DNA of 64,000 nucleotides from contig NZ_CP098604.1 in NCBI RefSeq assembly GCF_024499015.1, positions 1,240,001 through 1,304,000 on the forward strand, given 5' to 3'. The DNA is from Xanthomonas hortorum pv. pelargonii (GTDB lineage: Bacteria; Pseudomonadota; Gammaproteobacteria; Xanthomonadales; Xanthomonadaceae). A program made the position numbers and the translations under genes. Below, piece after piece: positions 48,612 through 59,318 of this stretch (position 1 is its first letter; the number at the start of each line of letters is the position of its first letter). Below the pieces are notes generated by a model. The model was given only the letters and a program-made list of their open reading frames with translations, searched no databases and had not been told where the DNA came from.

Positions 48612-49180
48612 ATGGCAAACATTGCAGTGGTAATGGTCGATGGCGTGGCCGATTGGGAAATCGGCGTGGTGTTGCCCGCAGCACGCGAATGGTTCGGCGA
48701 CCAGGTCGCCATTGCCAGCATCGACGGCCAGCCAGTGCAGTCGATCGGCGGCTTGCGCATCACGCCGGACTTTGCGCTTTCCGATCTGGCGCCACTGGAG
48801 GCCGATCTATGGATCCTGCCCGGCAGCGAACGTTGGCAGGCTGGCGAGATTCCAGGGCTGAGCGGCCTGTTGATCGAGCGCGTGCAACATCAGCGCCCGG
48901 TCGCTGCAATTTGCGGCGCAACCATTGCACTGGCCTATGCCGGTTTGCTCGACGACCGTGCGCACACCAGCAACGCGTTGGCCTTTCTGCAGGAGCACGT
49001 GGTGCCGTACGCGGGCGCTGCGCACTATCGGCACGAAAAGTCGTCACCGCCGACGGCGTGATCACCGCGCCCGGCACCAGCCCGGTCGGTTTCGCGCTTG
49101 CCTGCATGCGGCTGCTGCATCCGGAACGCATCGAGATGCTTGCGCAATTGCGCGGCATGTTCGCCGGAGAGTTTGTCTGA
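48612..49180 (+). pseudogene. DJ-1/PfpI-family glutamine-amidotransferase-like gene with a one-base deletion
   Basis: The first frame gives 149 codons (NIAVVMVDGVADWEIGVVLPAAREW ... AAICGATIALAYAGLL) including the nucleophile-elbow Cys in ICGAT, then turns to KSSPPTA and stops at 49061. Restoring a G after AAAAG at 49040 gives KVVTADGVITAPGTSPVGFALACMRLL, the expected C-terminal part, and a complete 189-aa protein ending at 49180. The family includes YoaZ-like proteases, glyoxalases and deglycases; the substrate is unknown. As with oxyR, the loss of one base may be biological or a read error. Confidence 0.85.
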
Positions 49181-49442
49181 CCTGGGAGATGTGAGACGGC
49201 GGATCTGAACCGGCACAGCTGATTCGCTGCACGCATTGCATCGCTGCTCCGCCGCCGCGTCGCAGACATTGCCTTGCGACCGCCGCAAAAAAAAGATGGC
49301 CACGTTGTCTCCAACGTAGCCATTCAAGTTGCCTGGCATGCACTCCCATGCGCTGCCTGATCGTGATAACGCTGCCGGTCACTGTTGGCCATCGGCACGT
49401 CACCACAATGGATGACAGCGCTCAATCCGACCCGCCTTTCCG

Positions 49443-50093
49443 TCAGGCATCCAGCCCGATCGGGCAGCTCACTCCCGTTCCGCCAAGCCCGCAATAGCCA
49501 TTGGGATGCTTGGCGAGATACTGCTGGTGATCGTCTTCGGCGTAATAGAACGTGGGCGCCGGGAAACGGATCTCCGTGGTGATTGCGCCATATCCGGCTG
49601 CGTCCAGTTGTTGTTGGTACGCATCGCGGCTGGCCAGCGCAGCGTCGTATTGCTGCTGTGTCGTGCAATAGATCGCCGAGCGGTATTGCGTGCCGACGTC
49701 GTTGCCTTGCTGCATGCCCTGGGTGGGGTCGTGGCTTTCCCAGAAGGTGCGCAGCAATTGCGCGAACGACACCGCCTGTGCGTCATAGACCACCAGCACC
49801 GCTTCGGTGTGGCCGGTCTGTCCGGAACACACTTCGCCGTAAGTGGCATTGGGTGTTTCGCCACCGGCGTAACCCACTGCCGTGCTGTACACCCCTGGCA
49901 CGTTCCAGAACTTGCGTTCTGCGCCCCAGAAGCAGCCAAGCCCGAATTGCACCTGGGCCAGGCCGGTGAACTTCCCGCGCAACGGATGGCCGTTGATCAG
50001 GTGCGTGTTGTGCAGCGGCAGCGCTTGCTCGCGTCCCGGTAGTGCTTCGCCTGGACGTGGCATGCGTTGCTTGAAGGCGCCGATTCCCAGCAT
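49443..50093 (-). CDS. msrA: Peptide methionine sulfoxide reductase MsrA
   Basis: MsrA reduces methionine-S-sulfoxide in proteins. The 216-aa protein is the longer proteobacterial type; the catalytic C54 is in [47 protein letters not shown] and FWESHDPTQ follow, as does a C-terminal [13 protein letters not shown] with the recycling Cys. It joins the peroxide-defence genes nearby in function. Confidence 0.96.
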   Translation of the reverse strand: MLGIGAFKQRMPRPGEALPGREQALPLHNTHLINGHPLRGKFTGLAQVQFGLGCFWGAERKFWNVPGVYSTAVGYAGGETPNATYGEVCSGQTGHTEAVLVVYDAQAVSFAQLLRTFWESHDPTQGMQQGNDVGTQYRSAIYCTTQQQYDAALASRDAYQQQLDAAGYGAITTEIRFPAPTFYYAEDDHQQYLAKHPNGYCGLGGTGVSCPIGLDA

Positions 50094-50139
50094 GGTGCAA
50101 CTCCCGCGTGTGTAAGGGTTGCCTGCTGGATGGCGCCGG

Positions 50140-50165
50140 CCGTAGCGGCTTTCAAGCCGCTACGG
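50140..50165 (-). terminator. Stem-loop between the NTF2-like gene and msrA
   Basis: CCGTAGCGGCT/AGCCGCTACGG is an 11-bp perfect stem (50140-50150 with 50155-50165, TTCA loop). It begins 11 nt past the NTF2-like stop. No T-run follows; the GTAG-containing palindrome is also typical of REP-like Xanthomonas repeats. Confidence 0.5.
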
Positions 50166-50176
50166 TCAATACGGCA

Positions 50177-50692
50177 TTACTTCTTGGTCAACGAGGCAGT
50201 GGCGGTGTCCACTTCCGGCATCGCCGAGCTGTGGTGGTTGATGATCAGCCACTTGTCGTCACGCTTTTCGTAGACGAAGGTGTAGCGGGCCTGCACGTCG
50301 GTCTTCTTGCCGTCCTTGTCGGTCAGCGTGAAGGTGTAGACACCGGCATCCACCGCGCTGTCTTCATCCAGTACGCGCACGGTGCGGTAGTTGATGACGC
50401 CCTGCGGCTTCTTGGTCAGGAACATCTCGAAGTACTTTTCGATCTGCTCGCGCGAGGCGCGCACTTCGTTGGAGACGGTCGGCAGCAGCACACCGTCCGG
50501 TGCGTACAGATCGGCGACCTTGTCCGGGTTGCCGGTGGCCAGCGCCGCATTCCAGGTGTCGAACAACGCCGCCACTTCGCGCTCTTCGCCATCGGCAGGC
50601 AGCTTGGCCTTGTCGGTGTAGTGCATCACGCCGCCAGCCAGCGCCGGGGTGGCAGCCAGAGCCAGAACCAGAGAAATAAAGGTGCGACGCAT
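50177..50692 (-). CDS. Exported SgcJ/EcaC-type NTF2-like protein
   Basis: The 171-aa precursor has a clear signal peptide (FISLVLALAATPALA, cleavage near residue 19). The mature part is a SnoaL/DUF4440-type cone fold (REVAALFDTWNAALATGNPDKVADLYAPDGVLLPT ... YTFVYEKRDDKWLIINHHSSAMPEV). Family members are varied; some bind small ligands and a few are enzymes. No catalytic residue can be assigned, so the role is unknown. Confidence 0.88.
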   Translation of the reverse strand: MRRTFISLVLALAATPALAGGVMHYTDKAKLPADGEEREVAALFDTWNAALATGNPDKVADLYAPDGVLLPTVSNEVRASREQIEKYFEMFLTKKPQGVINYRTVRVLDEDSAVDAGVYTFTLTDKDGKKTDVQARYTFVYEKRDDKWLIINHHSSAMPEVDTATASLTKK

Positions 50693-50816
50693 GGGGAATC
50701 TCCGTGTAGGTGATGGGGGTGCCTCATCGGGCAGGCTCAGTATCGAAATCGCTCGCCCTCGAAAATTCTGCCGAGTGGCATATACTCAAATATGCTGATC
50801 GGCCTAGAGGCAAGAC

Positions 50817-51524
50817 ATGGAAACCCCCAACAATGCTGGCGATTGGCGCCTTGCGCTACGGCGCGACGCCTCCGACAGCGCACGTTGGCAAGCGCTCTGG
50901 GAGACCGCTGTGGCGCTACGGCAGGCACAGACCCCGGAGCAGGCCTGCGATGCGGTGCTGGGACGCGTGTTGCTGTTGCTGGGCCTGGAACATGGCGCGG
51001 TGCTGGCGCAACGCGGTCCGCGCGCGCAGGTACTCGCCAGCCGCGGCCGCGCACTGCCGCCCGGCGCCAGCGCTGCCGGCGACAGCCATGAAGCGGCCTG
51101 GTTGATGCCACCGCGCCCGGCCGATATGCGCGAAGCCAAGGTCCCGATCCATGCGCTGGGTACCACCCACGGCATGCTGTGCGTTGCCTGGAATGACAGC
51201 CGCCCGGCACCCGGCAACGACGATGTGCAGGCGCTGCAAGCGTTCGCGCTATTGCTGCCGGCAATGGTGGCCGAACCGGCCAAACCGCTCGCCACGCGCC
51301 GGCGTAAACCGGTGCAGGACGATCGCCTCAGCGCGCTGAGCAAACGCGAGAAACAGGTGCTCTCGCTGCTCCCGCGCGGGCTCACCAACGCCACGCTCGC
51401 AGCTGAACTGGGGATTTCTCCCGGCACGGTAAAAGTGCATGTGGAGCGAATCCTGCAGAAACTTGAGGTAAAAGATCGCACCCAGGCCGCGGTGTACGCG
51501 GTCCATGCCGGACTCGCGCTATGA
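50817..51524 (+). CDS. LuxR-family transcription regulator with N-terminal GAF-like domain
   Basis: The 235-aa protein has an N-terminal sensory region (about 20-150, LWETAVALRQAQTPEQACDAVLGRVLLLLGLEHGAVL) that resembles a GAF fold, and a C-terminal LuxR helix-turn-helix (about 172-228, LSKREKQVLSLLPRGLTNATLAAELGISPGTVKVHVERILQKL). It is the first gene of a three-gene set; its stop overlaps the kinase ATG by 4 nt, so regulator, kinase and receiver are made together. Confidence 0.93.
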   Translation: METPNNAGDWRLALRRDASDSARWQALWETAVALRQAQTPEQACDAVLGRVLLLLGLEHGAVLAQRGPRAQVLASRGRALPPGASAAGDSHEAAWLMPPRPADMREAKVPIHALGTTHGMLCVAWNDSRPAPGNDDVQALQAFALLLPAMVAEPAKPLATRRRKPVQDDRLSALSKREKQVLSLLPRGLTNATLAAELGISPGTVKVHVERILQKLEVKDRTQAAVYAVHAGLAL

Positions 51525-53431
51525 ATGCTTTGGCGGTGCGTTGGAACGATTGGCCGATCACCCGCAAGAGCCTGGCGGTGGTGACCTTGCCGCTGCTGCT
51601 GCTGGCGGTCGCACTGATGGCGATCTACAGCGTGGAACGGCAGAACATCGCCGCCGAAAACGATGTGCGGCAGACCCTTGAAGTGCTGAGCGATCTATAC
51701 GAAGCGCACGCACTCTTGGCAGAAACCGCAGCCGGCGTGCGCGGTTATCGCCTGGTGCGCCGCGATGAATTCCTCACCCCGTATCGCGATGCCGAACCGC
51801 GTTTGCAACGCGTGGCAGAGCGGCTGTCGCAACGCATCACCGACCCGGGACAAGCGCAGCGGTTTGCGCGCATCAAACCGTTATTTGCCGAAAAAATGCA
51901 GGGCTGGCGCCGTTTGCTGGCACCGGATCTGAGCCGCGAAGAAGAGATCCGCCAGCTCTGGGACGGCAAGTACAAGCTCGACATCCTGCGCGCCGAATTG
52001 CGCGAACTGCGCAACTACGAAACCGCGCAGTTGCAGGTACGCACCGCCAAGGCGCAGGGGCTGCGCCAGCGTAATCTCATCATCACCTTGAGCGCGGCGA
52101 TGCTCGGTGGCCTGGGCGCGGTCTTTGCGGTGGCGTGGTTCGCCTCGGCGTTGTCCGGGCGCTTGCGCACGTTGGCGGCCAATGCGGATCGGCTGGGCGA
52201 AGGCTTGCCGCTGGCACCGCAGCCACGTGCAGGCGATGAACTGGGCCAGGTCGGTCAGCGCCTGGCGCAGGCCAGCGAACTGCTCGCCGCGCGCGCGGCC
52301 GAAGCGCAATTGGCACGTCGCGAGGCCGAAACCGCCAACCGCGCAAAAACCGAATTCCTCTCGCGCAGCAGCCACGAATTGCGCACGCCGCTCAATGCGA
52401 TTTTGGGCTACGCGCAGGTGCTGGAAATGGATCTGCCCGAACCTGCGCACCGACGCCATCTGCAACACATTCTCGGTGCCGGCCGGCATCTGCTGGGGCT
52501 GATCACCGAGTTGCTGGATATCGCCCGTATCGAAGCCGATCAGCTGGATCTGAGCCCGGGACCGATCTCGGTGCGTGCCGCCGTCCACGAGGCCCTTGGC
52601 CTGATCGCGCCGGACGCGGACAAGCACGGCATCGCGCTGCAACCGGCCGCCATCGACGGGCCATGGACAGTGCGCGCCGATGCGCAGCGGCTGCGTCAGG
52701 TGCTGCTCAATCTGCTGTCGAACGCGGTCAAGTTCAATCGCACCAGCGGCCAGGTGCAGGTGAGCGCGCAGCCGGATGGCGAGCAGGTGCGGATCACGGT
52801 CGCCGACCAGGGCGCGGGGCTGACGCCGGCGCAGATCGAACGCCTGTTCACACCGTTCGAGCGGTTGGGTGCGGAGCGTTCGGCGGTGGAAGGCACCGGC
52901 CTGGGCCTGGCGTTGAGCAAGCGCCTGATCGAGGCAATGGGCGGGCGCATCGGCGTGGACAGCAGCCGCGATGGCGCGCGCTTCTGGATCGCGCTACCGC
53001 AGGGTGACCCGCAACGTAGCGAGCCGGCGCGCACCATCCTGCCGCCGAGCAGCGCCGGCAGCGGCGTGTGCCGGTTGCTGAGCATCGAAGACAACCCGTC
53101 CAACCAGGCCTTGATCCGCACCCTCAGCGAGCGTCGCCCGCAGTGGCAGCTGCTCGAAGCGGCCAGTCTGGCGCAGGCGCGCGAGCTGCTGCAGCACGGC
53201 CTGCCGGATCTGATCCTGCTGGATCTGCATTTGAGCGACGGCAACGGCGAAGAGCTGCTGCGCGAGTTGCAAAGCCAGCCGGCCACTGCGGAGGTGCCGG
53301 TGGTGGTGATCAGCGCCGATGCCACCACTGCCACGTTGGCACGTGTGGGCAATCAGGGCGTACGCGCGTATCTGACCAAACCGCTCGATGTGGCGGAATT
53401 CTTCACTGTGATCGACGGGCTGCTGGCATGA
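51521..53431 (+). CDS. Hybrid sensor histidine kinase with CHASE3-type sensor
   Basis: The 636-aa protein has a membrane helix (about 19-35), a helical CHASE3-like periplasmic region (about 38-185), a second helix (about 186-210) and a HAMP-like linker. The HisKA domain has H285 in SRSSHELRTPLNAILGYAQVLE, and the HATPase has an N-box (LLNLLSNAVKFN) and G-boxes (VADQGAGL, GTGLGLALSKRL). A C-terminal receiver has D568 in LPDLILLDLHLSDG. The signal is not evident. It is coupled to the LuxR gene before and the receiver gene after it. Confidence 0.95.
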   Translation: MNALAVRWNDWPITRKSLAVVTLPLLLLAVALMAIYSVERQNIAAENDVRQTLEVLSDLYEAHALLAETAAGVRGYRLVRRDEFLTPYRDAEPRLQRVAERLSQRITDPGQAQRFARIKPLFAEKMQGWRRLLAPDLSREEEIRQLWDGKYKLDILRAELRELRNYETAQLQVRTAKAQGLRQRNLIITLSAAMLGGLGAVFAVAWFASALSGRLRTLAANADRLGEGLPLAPQPRAGDELGQVGQRLAQASELLAARAAEAQLARREAETANRAKTEFLSRSSHELRTPLNAILGYAQVLEMDLPEPAHRRHLQHILGAGRHLLGLITELLDIARIEADQLDLSPGPISVRAAVHEALGLIAPDADKHGIALQPAAIDGPWTVRADAQRLRQVLLNLLSNAVKFNRTSGQVQVSAQPDGEQVRITVADQGAGLTPAQIERLFTPFERLGAERSAVEGTGLGLALSKRLIEAMGGRIGVDSSRDGARFWIALPQGDPQRSEPARTILPPSSAGSGVCRLLSIEDNPSNQALIRTLSERRPQWQLLEAASLAQARELLQHGLPDLILLDLHLSDGNGEELLRELQSQPATAEVPVVVISADATTATLARVGNQGVRAYLTKPLDVAEFFTVIDGLLA

Positions 53432-53892
53432 CACGCGACGAAATCCTGGGTTCCCGCATCCTCATCGTCGACGACGAGCCGGCCAACGTACGGCTGCTCG
53501 AAGACCTGCTGCAGCGCGAAGGCTTCCAACAGGTGATCGCCACCACCGACCCCTTGCGGGTGATGGGGCTGGTGTCTGCATTCGCGCCGGACCTGATTTT
53601 GCTGGATCTGAAAATGCCGGAGCTGGATGGCTACGCGCTGCTGGAACAACTGGCACGGCTGTCCGATCCCGGCCACTTTTTGCCGGTGATCGTGCTCACC
53701 GCCGACCCCAGCCGCAGCGCGCGCCACCGTGCGTTAGGCCTCGGCGCGAAGGATTTTTTGACCAAGCCCCTGGACACCTTCGAGGTCGCGCTGCGGGTCT
53801 GGAACGTGGCCGAAACTACGGTGCTGTTCAAGCGTCTGCGTGCACTCGCCGCACCTGATGCTGCGCCGCCGGGGTGGCGTCAGCAGAGTTAG
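53428..53892 (+). CDS. Stand-alone receiver (CheY-like) response regulator
   Basis: The 154-aa protein is one receiver domain: acidic pair in ILIVDDEPAN, phospho-acceptor D60 in PDLILLDLKMPELDG, T/K positions in VIVLTADPSRS and DFLTKPLD. There is no output domain, only a short C-terminal extension (LRALAAPDAAPPGWRQQS). That extension falls in a 140-bp segment duplicated just downstream, so the tail may have arisen by repeat insertion. It probably passes phosphate between the hybrid kinase and another protein. Confidence 0.93.
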   Translation: MTRDEILGSRILIVDDEPANVRLLEDLLQREGFQQVIATTDPLRVMGLVSAFAPDLILLDLKMPELDGYALLEQLARLSDPGHFLPVIVLTADPSRSARHRALGLGAKDFLTKPLDTFEVALRVWNVAETTVLFKRLRALAAPDAAPPGWRQQS

Positions 53893-54116
53893 GTTTTTAG
53901 AGCGGATGATCTGCGGCTTGGCTGCAGGGCCCTTGCCCGCCCACCGTCGCGGGACACGCTGCAAGTACGTTCTTTTAGCGTCTGCGTGCACTCGCCGCGC
54001 CTGATGCTGCGCCGCCGGGGTGGCGTCAGCAGAGTTAGGTTTTTAGAGCGGATGATCTGCGGCTTGGCTGCAGGGCCCTTGCCCGCCCACCGTCGCGGGA
54101 CACGCTGCAAGTACGT
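53831..54116. repeat. 140-bp tandem duplication including the 3' end of the receiver gene
   Basis: 53831-53970 and 53977-54116 are nearly identical (I see one difference, CCGCACC against CCGCGCC), offset 146 bp with a 6-nt spacer TCTTTT. Copy 1 encodes the last about 20 codons and stop of the receiver gene; copy 2 is the same in noncoding DNA. The second half of each copy belongs to a palindromic repeat family continuing downstream. Confidence 0.93.
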
Positions 54117-54397
54117 CCATGTAGGCTCTTACGCGGCATCCATGCCGCGTAAGGTCCCGCGACGGTGAGCGGGCAAGGACCAGTCGAGATAATCGGTGTG
54201 TGTGGTTTTTAACAAAGCAACCGACTCACTTTCTGGTGCGGTGTCCTTGCCGCTTGCGGGACCGTGTGGCGGCATGGATGCCGCCACCGAGCCTACATGG
54301 ACGTACTTGCGGCGTGTCGCGCTAGCGGCGAGGGCACCGCGCCCTCGACCAACGCGCTTGGACCATCCAGATGACGCCAAGAGCGGCTAAACCTACC
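53893..54397. other. Palindromic repeat mosaic without a gene
   Basis: Besides the duplication, 54077-54101 is an inverted copy of 54154-54178 (25 bp, one mismatch) around the hairpin 54128-54153 (CTTACGCGGCAT/ATGCCGCGTAAG). Also, 54107-54127 is an exact inverted copy of 54290-54310 (21 bp), with another hairpin TGGCGGCAT/ATGCCGCCA at 54267-54286. Short frames here are repeat translations. No gene is supported. Confidence 0.85.
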
Positions 54398-54628
54398 TTA
54401 CACCGCCCGCGTGACCTCGCCGCACAACCCGATCTGAGCCAGCACCGCCTGCGCCTGACTCAGATGCAGGTCGGCCACGCAGACCTGCAGTACGCCGAAT
54501 GCGGGTAGTTCGCCGGCGCCGCCCAATAGCGACTCGCCGAACACAAACGCGGTGATGCCCGCATCTTCCAGCGCGTGCTTGGCCAGATGCGCGTCGATGA
54601 TGTGGCTGGCGCGATACGCGATCTGCAT
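54398..54628 (-). CDS. DUF2007 protein
   Basis: The 76-aa protein is a single DUF2007 domain (MQIAYRASHIIDAHLAKHALEDAGITAFVFGESLLGG), the small ferredoxin-like fold described as a putative signal-transducing domain and related to PII-like proteins. Function is not established. It starts 2 nt after the gst stop, so both belong to one transcript. Confidence 0.85.
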   Translation of the reverse strand: MQIAYRASHIIDAHLAKHALEDAGITAFVFGESLLGGAGELPAFGVLQVCVADLHLSQAQAVLAQIGLCGEVTRAV

Positions 54629-54630
54629 GG

Positions 54631-55272
54631 TCAATGACGCCCCAGACGTTCGCGCTCGGCGCCCTGCTTCCACTCGCGCAGTGCCGGCAGTGCATCGAGT
54701 GCGGCAAGATAGTCGCCAGCGGCTTCGAACAGCGGGACGCCGTAGCTGGCAAAGCGCAACGCGACCGGGGCGAACATGGCATCGACAATGCCGAACTGAC
54801 CACACAGGTACTGGCCGGCATGCCCATGCTCGACGCGCAGGCTGGCCCACAGCGCCTGGATGCGGGTGATGTCACGCTCGGCGGCCGCGTCCCAGTGCGC
54901 GGGGCCAGGCGCGCGGGCCAGATTCATCGGTAGCTGGCTACGCAAGGCGGCGAAGCCCGAATGCATTTCCGCGGCGGCGGCGCGCGCCTGCGCCCGCACG
55001 GCCAGGTCGGCCGGCCAGCCGCGCCCGGCGAGCCAGCGCTCGTTGATGTATTCGCAGATCGCCAGCGAATCCCAGACATGCAAGGTGCCGTCCCACAGCA
55101 CCGGTACCTGCCGGGTCGGCGAATAGCCGGCGATGCGGGCCTGGAACTCGGGCGTATCCAGCGGCAGCGCAATCTCCTCGAACGGCACCTGGAAGTGCCG
55201 CAGCAGCAGCCACGGGCGCAGCGACCAGGAGGACAGGGTCTTGTCGCCGATCACCAGGCGGGGCAATGACAT
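54631..55272 (-). CDS. Glutathione S-transferase family protein
   Basis: The ATG at 55272 gives 213 aa. The N-terminal thioredoxin-like domain has LVIGDKTLSSWSLRPWLLLRHF, with Ser at the usual catalytic turn, and the cis-Pro QVPVLWDG followed by the glutathione gamma-glutamyl contact DSLAICEYI. The C-terminal helical domain contains GQFGIVDAMFAPV (N-capping box). The substrate is unknown. Confidence 0.92.
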   Translation of the reverse strand: MSLPRLVIGDKTLSSWSLRPWLLLRHFQVPFEEIALPLDTPEFQARIAGYSPTRQVPVLWDGTLHVWDSLAICEYINERWLAGRGWPADLAVRAQARAAAAEMHSGFAALRSQLPMNLARAPGPAHWDAAAERDITRIQALWASLRVEHGHAGQYLCGQFGIVDAMFAPVALRFASYGVPLFEAAGDYLAALDALPALREWKQGAERERLGRH

Positions 55273-55517
55273 GCGTGGGGCACTCCGAAGGATCGGCGCA
55301 GCGTACGCGTCGGCGGCGATGACGGCCAGCCTGGTTATCGCTCGCCAATGCAGCTGGTCCTGCCTGGGGTCGACCACAGAGCCCTTGCCAGCCCGGTGCT
55401 TGCCCGCAGGTAACGAAGGCGCGCGATCGCCGCCAACTGCCCGGCTACCCACACGCGTCCTACCCCTAAACCGGTGCCACCGCCTAAACTTGTGGTTTAC
55501 CTATTGCTGATGCGCGC

Positions 55518-57257
<1,740 letters not shown>

Positions 57258-57266
57258 GTCAACTCC

Positions 57267-57291
57267 GCACCGGATGGCTACCATCCGGTGC
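57267..57291 (+). terminator. Stem-loop after glnS
   Basis: GCACCGGATGG/CCATCCGGTGC, 11 bp with a 3-nt loop, starts 10 nt past the stop. A second stem GCGTGGCA/TGCCACGC follows near 57320-57354. No T-run is present. Confidence 0.5.
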
Positions 57292-57484
57292 AGATCGGCA
57301 GTGACAGCCGCAGCGACGCGTGGCATCCGGTTAGCGGCGCGCTGCTGGCTGCCACGCGCGTCACGCACCCCACGTGACGCCACCTCAGAGCGTTGTCTTC
57401 TGAGCTAATGAACAATTGAACAAGCGCAATGGAGCCTGCGTGCCGCACTTCATTGCATGCTGAACGGCATAAAGGAGCAGCACG

Positions 57485-58414
57485 ATGCGTGAGCGCTTGA
57501 TGGTGGGTGTCGCCTGCGGGATCGGTGCAGGCGCGTTGTGGGGATTGGTGTTCCTGGCGCCGCAATTGCTGGCGGCGTTTACGCCGTTGCAACTGGCCGT
57601 GGCCCGCTATCTATCGTACGGCGCAGTGGCGGCTTTGGTGCTGGCACCGCGCGCGCGGCAGACCGCTGCGCGGCTGGGTCGCACCGAGTGGTGGGCACTG
57701 GTACGACTAAGCTTGCTGGGCAATCTGATCTATTACGTGCTGCTCGGCAGCGCGGTGCAGTGGGCCGGCAGTGCGGCCACCGCGCTGATCATCGGGCTGT
57801 TGCCGGTGGTGGTTACCGTGATCGGCACGCGTGCCGCCGGCGCGGTGCAATTGCGGCGCCTGGCTGCACCCTGCGTGTTGTGCGTCATCGGCGTGGCGCT
57901 GGTCGCCCTGGACACCTTGCAACACGACTCCGGCCAACACGCCAACGATCGCGCCACGCGCATTGCCGGCCTGCTCTGCGCATTCGGTGCGTTGGCGTCG
58001 TGGTCGGCCTATTCGATTGTCTATGCGCGCTGGCTACGGCGGCGCCCGGACCTGTCCGGCGGCGATTGGTCGCTACTGACCGGCGTGGTCACCGGTGCAC
58101 TGGCGCTGTTGCTGGCGCCGGCCGCGCTGGTCGGCAGCGCGACGCACGCACCGATTGCATGGGCGGGTTTCTGGGGGATTTCGCTGTTGCTGGGCATTCT
58201 GGCGTCGGTGATCGGCAACGCCTTGTGGAACCGGGCCAGCCGCGTGCTGCCACTGACCCTGGTCGGCCAGATGATCGTGTTCGAAACCGTGTTTGCGCTG
58301 CTATACGGGTTTGCCTGGGAAATGCGCCTGCCCACGCCGCTGGAGCTGGCGGCTATCGCCTGCCTGCTGGTCGGCGTGTTGTGGTGCGCAGCGCTGCATG
58401 CGGAAGCGAAATGA
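57485..58414 (+). CDS. EamA/DMT-family transporter
   Basis: The 309-aa protein has ten predicted helices in two EamA repeats, starting ACGIGAGALWGLVFLAPQLLAAFTPLQLAVARYLSYG, the family's typical first two helices. The second repeat begins near LLCAFGALASWSAYSIVYARWL. These exporters move amino acids, nucleosides or other metabolites; the substrate is not shown. AAGGAG precedes the ATG. Confidence 0.92.
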   Translation: MRERLMVGVACGIGAGALWGLVFLAPQLLAAFTPLQLAVARYLSYGAVAALVLAPRARQTAARLGRTEWWALVRLSLLGNLIYYVLLGSAVQWAGSAATALIIGLLPVVVTVIGTRAAGAVQLRRLAAPCVLCVIGVALVALDTLQHDSGQHANDRATRIAGLLCAFGALASWSAYSIVYARWLRRRPDLSGGDWSLLTGVVTGALALLLAPAALVGSATHAPIAWAGFWGISLLLGILASVIGNALWNRASRVLPLTLVGQMIVFETVFALLYGFAWEMRLPTPLELAAIACLLVGVLWCAALHAEAK

Positions 58415-58901
58415 CGGCGGCGACTCACGTGCGCATCCGCCTAGATTGCAGGCTGTGTCCTCAGGAACACCGCCATGTGTCTCCCACAACCACCTACACG
58501 CCGACGTGCGAACACGCTATGCAGCGCTGTTTTTTCGTTGTCGGTCGGCCTGGCGGCCTGCTCGCAGCCACCGGCTACCTCAAACGCGGTCACCCCGGCA
58601 GAAGCGCTCTGCGCGCTGCTGCCGAATACGCCAGATGCCGATCTGCCCACCGATCGCCGCGATGAAAGCATGCAGCAACTGGACCTCGCCACCCGCTGCA
58701 ACTCTGCACTGCGCAGACATCGTTGACTGCATAGCAGTTGCAGGCGTTTATCGGCATGCGATACGCCGCAGCCAGCGCCGTCGGCCGCAAAGGTCGCAAG
58801 ACCTGGATCACCTGGTCTTCTGCAGGTGACCCAGGCTTTGCAGCACTCCGCACATCAGGGGCTTACCATGGCAGCTCACATGTCCTGATCGGAGCGGCCG
58901 C
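58415..58901. other. Spacer with one possible small lipoprotein gene
   Basis: Of these 487 bases only 58475-58726 has coding features. The other part shows no clear gene, terminator or repeat beyond a small CCTGGTCTTCTGCAGGTGACCCAGG palindromic region near 58812. Confidence 0.5.
58475..58726 (+). CDS. Possible small lipoprotein
   Basis: The 83-codon frame has a basic N-terminus, a hydrophobic stretch and a lipobox-like VGLAAC (MCLPQPPTRRRANTLCSAVFSLSVGLAAC), followed by a polar region with two more Cys. That layout is a bacterial lipoprotein. The frame is short, ends in a basic tail (ALRRHR) and has no strong ribosome-binding site, so it may be a remnant. Confidence 0.35.
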   Translation: MCLPQPPTRRRANTLCSAVFSLSVGLAACSQPPATSNAVTPAEALCALLPNTPDADLPTDRRDESMQQLDLATRCNSALRRHR

Positions 58902-59318
58902 ATGTCCCGTCCTTTGTCCTGGTGCCTGAGCACGATATTGCTGCTGGCCGGCCTTGTTTCGATCGGCTGCGTGGCCGCACCACCAACCGATACAACCACG
59001 CCGCCTCCGGCCACCGGCTCGGCAAGCGGGCCGGCAGGCGGCAAACCAATCGTCGTCACCACCACCTGCCGCACCGATGCCGATTGCACGGTAAGGAACG
59101 TCGGCAACTGCTGCGGCGCATTTCCCGCCTGTGTCAACGTCGACAGCGCCACCGACCCCGAAGGCGTGATGGCACAGTGCCAGGCCAGCGGCATGATGAG
59201 CGTGTGCGGCTTCCGCGAGATCAGCGCCTGCCAGTGCGTGGCCGGGCAATGTGCCGCAAAGGACGCCCAGGCCGATACACTGCGCCCCGCTCCCCCTTCT
59301 ACAGAAATGGTCCACTGA
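58902..59318 (+). CDS. Cys-rich lipoprotein
   Basis: The 138-aa precursor has a lipoprotein signal with lipobox VSIGC (C23), a Thr/Pro/Ser/Gly linker (about 27-48) and a compact Cys-rich domain with nine cysteines between residues 55 and 120 (CRTDADCTVRNVGNCCGAFPACVN ... ACQCVAGQC). The pattern suggests a disulphide-knotted periplasmic or outer-membrane domain. I recognise no named family. Its stop overlaps the deaminase start (TGATG). Confidence 0.8.
   Translation: MSRPLSWCLSTILLLAGLVSIGCVAAPPTDTTTPPPATGSASGPAGGKPIVVTTTCRTDADCTVRNVGNCCGAFPACVNVDSATDPEGVMAQCQASGMMSVCGFREISACQCVAGQCAAKDAQADTLRPAPPSTEMVH

Noticed and set aside
53889..54110. Short minus-strand proteins beginning MQRVPRRWAGKG
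   Set aside because: They are translations of the 140-bp duplicated repeat.
53893..54397. Insertion-sequence remnant
   Set aside because: There are inverted repeats but no transposase fragment or target-site duplication that I can identify.
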